This document shows, piece after piece, positions 1 through 6,134 of a stretch of 7,713 bases of DNA. How positions within the stretch are numbered: the first letter of the stretch is position 1; each line of letters opens with the position of its first letter. The DNA comes from Planctomycetaceae bacterium. Lineage in GTDB: Bacteria; Planctomycetota; Planctomycetia; Planctomycetales; Planctomycetaceae. Where the stretch lies: NCBI GenBank assembly GCA_003445035.1, contig DLVV01000329.1, positions 11,023 through 18,735 on the forward strand, written 5' to 3'. Below the pieces are notes generated by a model, which made no database searches, had not been told where the DNA came from, and was given only the letters and a program-made list of their open reading frames with translations. Position numbers and translations under genes: made by a program.

Positions 1-650
1 AGCGATCCGCCCACGGCACCGATCATCCCCATCGCGACCAGAAGCGGGCCGTAGTGACCGGTTTTTTCGGGAATCTCCAGGGAAACCAGTCCCCGGAGGA
101 TACCGGCGGGACTGGGTCCGACCATCACGGCCGTTCCCACGAACGCGATCGAAAGCAGTAGAAGCAGGATCTTGAAAACAACTTCGATCCTCTGAAAGGC
201 CGGGCGAAAGACCAGCAGCAGTGCGATGCCGTTCCAGGCGAGAGCCCAACCCCAGACGCTGCCGATTCCGGTCGCATTGCGACAGGCCTCGCCGATCCCC
301 CGGGTCATGTAGGAGCCGTAGAGGTGGCCCATCAACACGGCGGCGATCAGCAGAAGTGGCGCGTACGCTCGGTGTATTCTGCAGAGGCCGTCCAGCAGGT
401 GTTCACCGCGAGGGTTACACAGTTGGTATCGGGCGATCACCGAGACCATAACCCAACGCATGCCGACGGCCAGCACGAGGACCCACATTAACGAGTAGCC
501 AAAATCAGCGCCGGCGGTTCCCATCTCCACGATGTCACCGGCGCCCAGCCACGTCAGGACAACGACAAGTCCGGGACCGAACGAGCGAAGATACTCGAAG
601 AAAGTCCGTGGGATCGGCGTGTCACCGGATGGGGGTGGGGCGGCGGTCAC
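1..650 (-). CDS. Nramp-family membrane transporter, non-canonical TM1 motif (3' end off window)
   Basis: An inner-membrane transporter of the Nramp (LeuT-fold) fold; 216 codons are visible and the C-terminal half lies beyond the left edge. I translated it by hand from GTG at 650; an in-frame TGA at 666-668 leaves no ATG start upstream. After a Pro-rich cytoplasmic N-terminus the recognisable TM1 core is GPGLVVVLTWLGAGDIVEMG (residues 25-44), followed by hydrophobic segments near 52-73, 97-113, 131-148, 157-177 and 201-216. RYQLCNPRGEHLLDGL (74-89) is the usual Nramp loop after TM2. Classical Nramps place metal-binding Asp and Asn in a TM1 DPGN motif; here the aligned tetrad is GAGD (36-39), so only an acid at the last position remains. 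The TM6 metal-site motif would lie just past the visible end. Family known, substrate unknown: a divalent metal is plausible but not shown. The start overlaps the peptidase stop as GTGA, and the nearest GAGG is 13 nt away, which suggests translational coupling. Confidence 0.88.
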   Translation of the reverse strand, partial: MTAAPPPSGDTPIPRTFFEYLRSFGPGLVVVLTWLGAGDIVEMGTAGADFGYSLMWVLVLAVGMRWVMVSVIARYQLCNPRGEHLLDGLCRIHRAYAPLLLIAAVLMGHLYGSYMTRGIGEACRNATGIGSVWGWALAWNGIALLLVFRPAFQRIEVVFKILLLLLSIAFVGTAVMVGPSPAGILRGLVSLEIPEKTGHYGPLLVAMGMIGAVGGS

Positions 651-2173
651 GATGGTAACGGGGCCTCAGGAACAAACGCGGGCGTAGGGACGTGCTCGTC
701 GAGAGGAAATATTGGACGAGGGCAGCGAGAAAACGGAAGCGAATGGAGATTGGCGCTGGTGGAGCCTGGCACGTCGACCGCCAGGATCGCCGCGGCGATC
801 GACTCGTAGTGCGTGCGAAAGCCGTTGGGGGACTTGGCGACAACCATGTCGTAGCTGGCGGGGTCCAGTCCATGGGAGGTGAAGACTGCCTGGCCCACGA
901 CGTAAACGCTTCGCTCAGTCACCAACGCGTCCACATGGCCATTGTCGGTGGCAATTCGCAGAACGGCCGTGGCCCCGGCAGTCTCGGGTTTCCCGGACTC
1001 GTAAGTGAAGTGCCCGTCATGAATGCTCAGGACAGTGGCGGTGACCGGCAGCGGGACAAATCGCCCGGGATCCCTGGTGCCCCCCAGCGACACCTCCACA
1101 GAGGCGCCGACACCCGCGTCTGTTGCCGCGTGTGCGGCTGGGGCGTCGACGACGCTCAGCAATGCGGTTCCCTGGAATGATGAGGAGACGTCGGCCGACC
1201 GGCCGATCAGGCCGGACAGGATCGCATTGCTGTCGCCGGAGGCCCCGCTGGCTGTCGCGTCGGCGGCGTCGGAAAATACGGTGAGTCCCTGCGTGTTGTT
1301 GGACGTGGAAATGGCGGTCTCCAGGGACACGAGTTCGGCCTCGAGACGCTCTCGCTGATCCCAGAGGAACGTGGCGATTCGTTCGGCGGCCTGGTCGGCC
1401 AAAGACTGATCAGCGTTGGTGGTGATTTCGACCCAGGATTTGAGTCCCGGGACGTCGGTGAATGGGTTTCCGATCAGCACTCCAGCGGCGAGTCCGGACC
1501 CGGAGTTCTCAACGTCCTGGCACATGCGGATGGCGTCGCCAAACAGGCCGGTCGCTGTAAGAAGTTCGTCACCTCGCACCAGCATGGGCAATGAAATGCG
1601 GGCGTTGGTGGGTGTTGCCTCGCCACGTATCAACCGCAGCAGTGCGGAGGCGGAACGACGTCCTGTTTCGTACTGATCCGTATGGGGATAAGTGTGGAAC
1701 GGAACGAAAACATCCGCGTTCTGGTGCATCAACGGTGTAAAAATGGCGTGGAGGTCAAGTGAGACAACTGTGGGAATCGTGTCGCCGAGGACGTCGTGAG
1801 CGCGTTTCAGGATGCGGCCCTCGGGGTCGCCTTCCTGTTGGCCAGCCATGGCACCGTGAAGGCAGAAATAGACAGCGTCGATGTCGGAGTGATGTGTCAC
1901 CGCTTCAGTGAACTCATCGATGAGGCGGTCGAGATCGCTGTCCCGGATCGGACCGCCGGAGACGGCCCAGGCTCCCATTCCGCCAATTGGGAGGATCTCC
2001 TCCTCGGCGTCAGAGAACACGTCAAGAGCTCCGGCGATCTCGGTGTCGGTTCCACGACGTGCCGAAAGCAGGTCGTCGCCGTGCGCCTGATGAAAGTCCT
2101 CGTAGAGTGTCAGTCGAGGATTGAAGACCGAGGTTTCCTGTTTGATTTCAGCTAAGAGGATGCGAACGGGCAT
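647..2173 (-). CDS. M81/MlrC-family zinc metallopeptidase
   Basis: A protein of 508 aa from the chosen ATG, normal for the MlrC (microcystinase C-like) family. The founding member hydrolyses linearised microcystin fragments in sphingomonads; most homologues have unknown natural substrates, so only a zinc-dependent amidase or peptidase role is inferred. The start MPVRILLAEIKQETSVFNP gives the family N-terminus with Glu13. Further likely active-site residues are His106 in CLHGAM, Asp140 and His142 in SLDLHA, and His164 in TYPHTD. Their spacing fits the family's Glu-His-Asp-x-His-His pattern. The MlrC C-terminal domain is intact, with a Gly-rich GASGDSNAIL loop, VVAKSPNGFRTHYESIA and RPIFPLD near the end. 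No signal peptide is seen, so it is probably cytoplasmic. In-frame starts also exist at 2212 (ATG) and 2233 (GTG), but they add residues unlike the family and lack a ribosome site; AGGG lies 7 nt before 2173. The gene follows the TPR gene by 66 bp and overlaps the Nramp gene by 4 bp. Confidence 0.93.
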   Translation of the reverse strand: MPVRILLAEIKQETSVFNPRLTLYEDFHQAHGDDLLSARRGTDTEIAGALDVFSDAEEEILPIGGMGAWAVSGGPIRDSDLDRLIDEFTEAVTHHSDIDAVYFCLHGAMAGQQEGDPEGRILKRAHDVLGDTIPTVVSLDLHAIFTPLMHQNADVFVPFHTYPHTDQYETGRRSASALLRLIRGEATPTNARISLPMLVRGDELLTATGLFGDAIRMCQDVENSGSGLAAGVLIGNPFTDVPGLKSWVEITTNADQSLADQAAERIATFLWDQRERLEAELVSLETAISTSNNTQGLTVFSDAADATASGASGDSNAILSGLIGRSADVSSSFQGTALLSVVDAPAAHAATDAGVGASVEVSLGGTRDPGRFVPLPVTATVLSIHDGHFTYESGKPETAGATAVLRIATDNGHVDALVTERSVYVVGQAVFTSHGLDPASYDMVVAKSPNGFRTHYESIAAAILAVDVPGSTSANLHSLPFSRCPRPIFPLDEHVPTPAFVPEAPLPS

Positions 2174-2180
2174 AAGAAAA

Positions 2181-2184
2181 CCCT
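2181..2184 (-). promoter_or_regulatory. ribosome binding site favouring the 2173 start
   Basis: The minus strand reads AGGG seven nucleotides before the ATG at 2173. No comparable purine tract precedes the in-frame ATG at 2212. Together with the family N-terminus starting exactly at 2173, this supports the shorter peptidase. Confidence 0.5.
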
Positions 2185-2239
2185 GGTGCAGAAAATGACT
2201 GGGGCGAGTCATTGTACCGTCGCCACACCGCACTCGCAG

Positions 2240-3454
2240 CTAGGACGCAGTTGCGGGTCGGCGCCCCTGGGCTTGACGGATCCGTTGTAGCCAGCGAACG
2301 GCCTCCGTCACCAGAGGGTCCCTGCGGCCAGCCTTGTCGACGCGGGCCTTGAGAACCTCGGTCATTTTCTGTTGTGCTCCGGTGTAATCCTGCTGGAGAT
2401 GCAGGAGTTGGCCTTCGAAATACGTCACCAGCAGTTCGTCGGCGATCTGGTTGCGATAGCGGTTCAATTGCTGTTCGGCCAGGCCGGTGGAACCCGCCTG
2501 CAAGGGAAGCGTAATCGCAGCCTGGATCAATGGCCAGCGGTCGTCGTGGGCTCGGCGGTGAAGTGCCTTGGAATCGATTGCCGTTGCGAGAATCTGACAA
2601 GCCGACGTCAATTTGTGGTTGGTTGCGAGGTAACGGGCGTGCTGGGCGATCAGGGCGATACGGCCGGGAAATCGGCTGCGTAGCTTGCGGAAGGTGGCGT
2701 CGTGTGACCGCGACGTGCTGGCGGTGGCCAGCGCGGACGCATACAACTCGGCAGACAATGGGTCGTCGGGGCTGCGAAGGTACAGCCGATGGCCGCGGCG
2801 AATCGATTCGTCCTGTTCGCCGAGGGCCATCAATAGGCGGACCTCTCGCCGTTCCATGACAACATTTTCCGGATTGCGTTTCCGGATCAGTCGGACCAGC
2901 CTCAAGGCGGCCGCCGCCTGGTCGTATTCGACCGCGAAGTCGAGCAGTTCGGGGTGAAATTCGGGAATCTCGGACGCGAGGGCCAAAGCGGTTTCCAACG
3001 CGCGGGCGGCTCGAGAGCGATGAGCGGCAGCCGCTTCGTGGCGAGCATCTGCTGTCAGTCGAACCGCGAGTGCTTCATAAGCGTAAACGCAGGAAAGTCG
3101 GACCAGGGGGTCCGATGGATGGTCGAGTTCGAGAGCGATCAGTTTGTCGGCGGCTGGCAGATTCCGAGCGAAGAGTTGGAGTCGCAGCAGGCAGGCTCGA
3201 GTGCGAGGTTCATCAGAATCGTCAAGTGCCGTTTCGAATTCGCCGCGGGCGGCATCGAGCTTGTCGAGTTGCAGCAGGGCAACGCCGCGGAGGTAGTGGA
3301 TATTGCTCGAACCCGTGAGCCCGGCCAGGGTGTCCAGTGCTGACGCCGCATCGGATCGCTGGAGGTCATCTCGGGCCTGTTGGAGTTGCGGAATCGGAGC
3401 CGGAGTACCGCAACCGGACAGAAGTACGATGATAAGGACGAGGCGACGGGCCAT
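2240..3454 (-). CDS. TPR-repeat lipoprotein
   Basis: A 404-residue protein with a lipoprotein signal: two Arg at 3-4, a hydrophobic stretch at 5-12 and the lipobox LSGC with lipidated Cys15. The mature chain should be membrane-anchored and face the periplasm. The body is almost entirely alpha-helical with degenerate tetratricopeptide repeats; the clearest are residues about 52-78 (YLRGVALLQLDKLDAARGEF) and 345-371 (YFEGQLLHLQQDYTGAQQKM), with weaker Ala/Leu-rich helical pairs between them. TPR arrays are protein-interaction scaffolds and no enzymatic motif is visible. Its ATG directly abuts the TGA of the DUF1559 gene, so the two are almost certainly co-transcribed and probably translationally coupled. 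A scaffold or assembly role for the prepilin-like partner is plausible but inferred. TPR lipoproteins of this size are common and the exact family is not recognised. The C-terminal tail after about residue 390 is Arg/Ala-rich and looks disordered. Confidence 0.85.
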   Translation of the reverse strand: MARRLVLIIVLLSGCGTPAPIPQLQQARDDLQRSDAASALDTLAGLTGSSNIHYLRGVALLQLDKLDAARGEFETALDDSDEPRTRACLLRLQLFARNLPAADKLIALELDHPSDPLVRLSCVYAYEALAVRLTADARHEAAAAHRSRAARALETALALASEIPEFHPELLDFAVEYDQAAAALRLVRLIRKRNPENVVMERREVRLLMALGEQDESIRRGHRLYLRSPDDPLSAELYASALATASTSRSHDATFRKLRSRFPGRIALIAQHARYLATNHKLTSACQILATAIDSKALHRRAHDDRWPLIQAAITLPLQAGSTGLAEQQLNRYRNQIADELLVTYFEGQLLHLQQDYTGAQQKMTEVLKARVDKAGRRDPLVTEAVRWLQRIRQAQGRRPATAS

Positions 3455-4573
3455 TCAGAACCCTCCCCCGGTCACTTCATTGCCCTCGATAGTGGAAAGC
3501 GCCTGATAAAGCGCCTGGTCGATCGATTCGTTGATGAAGCGAACCGAGCCGTCCCCGATCAGGAAATGGGTGCCGCCGACGTGTGTGGACTGGAACGAGT
3601 ACAGCGGGCGTTCGTCGGGCGAGCGGCCAAGTTGCATAGGGAGGGGATTCATCGGGAAGGAGGTGCCGATGGCTCCAGTTGAATCAGGACAATCCGGAAG
3701 CCGTACGTCAGCAGTGACGGCGTAGGGGCCGGCAACCCAGTAGGAATTGGGGACACCAATCCCCCCTGTCGGTGCGAAATACGAGACGGCCGCCATGGCC
3801 CAAGGGTATTCGACTGGCAGGACAGGGGTTTGTCCTGAGGGGCCCTCGTAGGTCAGTCGGCTGCCGGCCTTTTCACCGACGAAAAGTGTCTGCGAGGTGC
3901 CGTCGCGAACATCCGCCACGCGGCATCTGCTGTTGTAGCCGAATGGGCCGCGGCTGCGGGCCGGCCAATCGGACCAAAAATGTAACAAGCCGCGCGGGCA
4001 GTTGGCCGCTGCGGTGTTTGGCAAGGCACTGATGCGGTCGGCGCCGTGATTGAACGAATAGTCGGTGGGAGACCCGGCCATCCAGTGTGAGGCGGCTCCA
4101 GAACCGTTGCCGCCGCCGATTGTCGTCCCCAACCGCGTGACGGAGGGGCAGATCAGAAGTGGGATGGGTGTCTGGTTGAGCGGCCACATGCTGCGGTCGG
4201 AAGAATCAACAAGACTGGAAATCCACGTTTTGTCAAAATCGTAGGACTCATAAAGAGGGCGTTGGTCGATATGTGGCAGCAGCAGGTGGTAGCCGGTCCA
4301 GTGGCTGCGGTACTGGAGTCCGCCGCCTGATGTCGGAGCTGGAGGGTTTTCGTCTTCCTGGCGAACGAAGCTCGGCGGAAACAGGCCGTGCACGGAGTGG
4401 TAGTTGTGCAATGCCAGCCCGAGCTGTTTGAGTTGGCTCCTGCACTGCAAGGCTCGGGCGCGGCCACGGGCTTGTTGAACCGCCGGCAGCAACAACGCAA
4501 AAAGGATCGCGATCACGGCGATCACCACGAGCAACTCGATCAGCGTGAATGCTGGCCGGCGACGACTGCCCAT
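3455..4573 (-). CDS. DUF1559 prepilin-type protein with H-X9-DG C-terminal motif
   Basis: A 372-residue protein of the DUF1559 family, characteristic of Planctomycetes and resembling type IV/type II pseudopilins. Residues 1-8 (MGSRRRPA) form a short basic leader, followed by FTLIELLVVIAVIAILFALL, the prepilin N-methylation helix with Glu13 at mature position +5. It continues into PAVQQARGRARALQCRSQLK and LGLALHNYH, the usual DUF1559 opening. Near the end, His331 followed by nine residues and Asp341-Gly342 (in HFLIGDGSVRF) is the H-X9-DG processing-associated motif. The expected product is anchored by its N-terminal helix with a periplasmic or surface domain; its function is not established for the family. 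The residue before the cleavage point is Ala8 rather than the usual Gly, which may slow or alter processing. The ATG at 4573 was chosen because the leader then has normal length; an in-frame TTG at 4609 would add 12 residues (384 aa). Neither has a clear ribosome site. Confidence 0.93.
   Translation of the reverse strand: MGSRRRPAFTLIELLVVIAVIAILFALLLPAVQQARGRARALQCRSQLKQLGLALHNYHSVHGLFPPSFVRQEDENPPAPTSGGGLQYRSHWTGYHLLLPHIDQRPLYESYDFDKTWISSLVDSSDRSMWPLNQTPIPLLICPSVTRLGTTIGGGNGSGAASHWMAGSPTDYSFNHGADRISALPNTAAANCPRGLLHFWSDWPARSRGPFGYNSRCRVADVRDGTSQTLFVGEKAGSRLTYEGPSGQTPVLPVEYPWAMAAVSYFAPTGGIGVPNSYWVAGPYAVTADVRLPDCPDSTGAIGTSFPMNPLPMQLGRSPDERPLYSFQSTHVGGTHFLIGDGSVRFINESIDQALYQALSTIEGNEVTGGGF
3461..3466 (-). 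promoter_or_regulatory. ribosome binding site inside the upstream gene's 3' end
   Basis: The minus strand reads GGAGGG, six nucleotides before the lipoprotein ATG at 3454. It lies within the last codons of the DUF1559 gene, encoding part of its terminal Gly-Gly-Gly-Phe. One ribosome passing the stop codon could reinitiate directly on the abutting ATG. It is the strongest Shine-Dalgarno match seen in the window. Confidence 0.7.
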
Positions 4574-4834
4574 GGGAATTGACTCGTTGAAACAGCGGGT
4601 GCGGGCCAACTGGTTTCCGCGGGGGGCGGTTGGTGCAAAACATGCCGGCGCCCTGAAAACGGCCGGAGGTGTCTCGCATGACTGGTTGCCGAATTGTATG
4701 TCAAGTTCCCCGGCGAGGGGGTGGGAAAATCGGTTGTGCCGGACAAGCGACTAGAGCCGGATCAATCGTGAGAATTGTCGATAATAGAGGGTCGATACGA
4801 CTGAAACGGATGAGAGGGGACGACGCGGTGCAGA
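4574..4834 (-). other. intergenic spacer between the two gene clusters
   Basis: This is the only sizeable non-coding stretch. Short open frames in it are out-of-phase extensions over the DUF1559 gene and encode nothing recognisable. It has a perfect -35 hexamer (see the promoter entry), an A/T-richer patch near 4771-4786, and a GC-rich segment near 4611-4666. I found no stem followed by a T run on the minus strand, so termination of the upstream cluster here is unproven and read-through remains possible. Confidence 0.6.
4676..4704 (-). promoter_or_regulatory. candidate sigma70-type promoter for the DUF1559-TPR-MlrC-Nramp cluster
   Basis: The minus strand carries TTGACA at 4704-4699, an exact consensus -35. 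Seventeen bases later lies TCATGC at 4681-4676, a poor -10. TACAAT (4698-4693), a good -10 by itself, directly follows the TTGACA, but nothing resembling a -35 sits 17 bases ahead of it. Either reading would start a transcript roughly 95-120 nt before the DUF1559 ATG, a sensible place for the operon promoter. The match is weak overall and could be chance. Confidence 0.28.
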
Positions 4835-5308
4835 TCAGATCGGAACCGGTTCGAACTGGACGGTGTTGTCACGTTGTTTACGGGCAAAGAACGCGGTGAC
4901 TTGCAGATGAGTGCCGAGGGATTGCACCCGTTCGACGGCCCGGGATATGTCGTCTCGTTGTTGCGACTCGAGCTGCAAGGAGGAGATATTGAGCCTGTGG
5001 CTGTAAAAGGCGCAATTCTGGTGTGCGATCAGGACAACGTGTTGGAGTCCGTGGACGTCGATGAGAAATTGAAGTTGAGCCGATACCGTGTCCGCTTCGC
5101 GATACAGGGAGAAATGGCGAGCCATGCACGCGGCACCCCCGGGAATTGCCAGCCGGTCATACCGTGGCAGATTCAGAGAATGGCGCATGAAGTCATCGAA
5201 TTGCTCTCCAAATCGACCATCACTGCAATAAACGGCGGCAGCGTGAATTCGACCGTGATCGAAGGGGACCTGGCTCTCGAAAACATCTCGAGTGAGATCT
5301 TTCGACAT
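4835..5308 (-). CDS. short beta-carbonic-anhydrase-like zinc protein
   Basis: A 157-residue soluble protein with the zinc signature of beta-carbonic anhydrases (CO2 + H2O to bicarbonate): CSDGR at 28-32 gives the C-x-D-x-R motif with zinc ligand Cys28 and the Asp30-Arg32 dyad, and HQNC at 96-99 gives His96 and Cys99. LAIPGGAA (53-60) stands where classical enzymes have the Arg-Asn-Ala-Gly loop, and VVLIAHQNCAFY replaces the usual GHTDCG context, so it is a divergent short form. Classical beta enzymes are about 200 residues or longer; the N-terminal arm and C-terminal helices look reduced. Catalysis is therefore possible but not assured, and a zinc-binding or other hydratase/lyase role cannot be excluded. 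The ATG at 5308 has AAGGA 7 nt upstream. It lies 39 bp after the CbiO-type ATPase gene, so it is probably the last gene of the ECF operon. No signal peptide is seen. Confidence 0.82.
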   Translation of the reverse strand: MSKDLTRDVFESQVPFDHGRIHAAAVYCSDGRFGEQFDDFMRHSLNLPRYDRLAIPGGAACMARHFSLYREADTVSAQLQFLIDVHGLQHVVLIAHQNCAFYSHRLNISSLQLESQQRDDISRAVERVQSLGTHLQVTAFFARKQRDNTVQFEPVPI

Positions 5309-5347
5309 CAGAGAATCCTTGAGGAGTGTCGAAGGGCAGGCGGGTCA

Positions 5348-6088
5348 TCAGGCGACCAGTCCGTGGCGTTCCAGAAGTTGGTCGTCGCCGAGAATCACTT
5401 CAGTAGCGGCGTCGGCGCACAGACGACCGCCGTCGAGAACGATGACACGGTCCGTCAAGTCGCGTACCAGACCCAGGTCATGCGTGGCGAGGATGAGAGT
5501 TCCCGAGAAATCTCCGAGGATGTCACGCAGTTGTCTCCGACCTCGAGGGTCAAGATTGGCGAAGGGTTCATCCAGGGCCAGGCATCCGGGGCGGCAGGCC
5601 AGAACCCCAGCCAGGCAGGCTCGTTTGCGTTCCCCGAGAGAAAGCCGTGCCGTGTCCCGTTCGGCGAAAGCCTCGAGTTTGACGTCGATCAGTGCCTGGG
5701 TGACCCGGGCCTGGATTTCGTCGGAATTGAGATCCAGGTGGAGCGGGCCGAAAGCGACGTCCCGGCCAACGGTGGCTCCAAAAAGTTGGTCGGTTGGATT
5801 CTGGAAAAGGACACCGACTCGTCGACGGATTTCTGCGGCGTGTTCGGAGGTGGCCGGCAGGTCGTCGATGGTGACGGGGGGGGGCGATTGAGATGATGGA
5901 GGCGGGAGCGTTTCGGGAAGCAGCGCGTTGAGGTGCAGTAGCAAGGTCGACTTGCCGGCACCACTGGGGCCGAGCAACGCGACGCGTTCGGAGGGGGTGA
6001 TTCGGAAGCTGACATCCCGGAGGACTTCCGGGCCACCGCCGTAACCAAATGTGAGCTCCTGGACATCGATGGCGACGGCGTGCGTCAT
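5348..6088 (-). CDS. cbiO: CbiO-type ECF transporter ATPase (cobalt/nickel)
   Basis: A 246-residue ATP-binding subunit that powers the ECF importer on the cytoplasmic face. Motifs in order: Walker A GPSGAGKST at 40-48, Q-loop Gln96 in LFQNPTDQLFG, which is typical of CbiO/EcfA proteins, signature LSLGERKR at 149-156 (a variant of LSGGQ), Walker B CLALDEP with catalytic Glu174, D-loop NLDP at 178-181 and switch His203 in ATHD. All key residues are present, so it should be active. Between the first helix and the Q-loop is a Pro/Ser-rich stretch (PETLPPPSSQSPPP, 58-71) where relatives usually have a short PTSG-type turn; it is encoded across a run of nine C. The ATG at 6088 was chosen because the ABC domain begins at once (MTHAVAIDVQELTFGYGG); the frame stays open upstream to 6184 but that would run into cbiQ. 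AGG lies 9 nt before the ATG. It follows cbiQ by 46 bp and precedes the carbonic-anhydrase-like gene. Confidence 0.94.
   Translation of the reverse strand: MTHAVAIDVQELTFGYGGGPEVLRDVSFRITPSERVALLGPSGAGKSTLLLHLNALLPETLPPPSSQSPPPVTIDDLPATSEHAAEIRRRVGVLFQNPTDQLFGATVGRDVAFGPLHLDLNSDEIQARVTQALIDVKLEAFAERDTARLSLGERKRACLAGVLACRPGCLALDEPFANLDPRGRRQLRDILGDFSGTLILATHDLGLVRDLTDRVIVLDGGRLCADAATEVILGDDQLLERHGLVA
5876..5884 (-). repeat. homopolymer of nine bases inside cbiO
   Basis: There are nine consecutive G on the plus strand, C on the coding strand. They sit in codons of the Pro/Ser-rich segment of the ATPase, just before VTIDDLP. The frame is open through it as given. Confidence 0.95.
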
Positions 6089-6134
6089 CGTGGAAAACCT
6101 GTGGCGAGGTATTGTGAACGGCCGTCGTGACGTA

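Noticed and set aside
622..873. Minus-strand frame overlapping the end of the MlrC-like gene, which could look like an upstream extension of the Nramp gene
   Set aside because: It is in another phase from both genes and gives an Arg/Pro/Ser-rich peptide; the Nramp frame is closed by a TGA at 666-668.
2174..2233. N-terminal extension of the MlrC-like protein to ATG 2212 or GTG 2233
   Set aside because: The added residues are unlike the family start and lack a ribosome site, whereas 2173 has AGGG at good spacing and begins exactly at the conserved N-terminus.
4650..4671. GC-rich imperfect inverted repeat (CCGGCG...GGCCGG) considered as a terminator
   Set aside because: The stem is only about five base pairs, each arm is close to self-complementary, and no T run follows in the transcript direction.
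4248..4746. Minus-strand frames of 143 and 68 codons starting in the intergenic gap
   Set aside because: They are out of phase with the DUF1559 gene and overlap most or part of it, with composition typical of shadow frames.
4843..4856. Overlapping perfect palindromes (GAACCGGTTC and GTTCGAAC) near the end of the carbonic-anhydrase-like gene
   Set aside because: They are short, lie within codons, and have no T tract, so they are not a terminator; nothing else ties them to a regulator.
4874..5896. A long plus-strand open frame (340 codons) across the carbonic-anhydrase-like and cbiO genes
   Set aside because: It is antisense to two genes with intact catalytic motifs, its translation has no recognisable domain, and long antisense frames are expected in GC-rich coding DNA.
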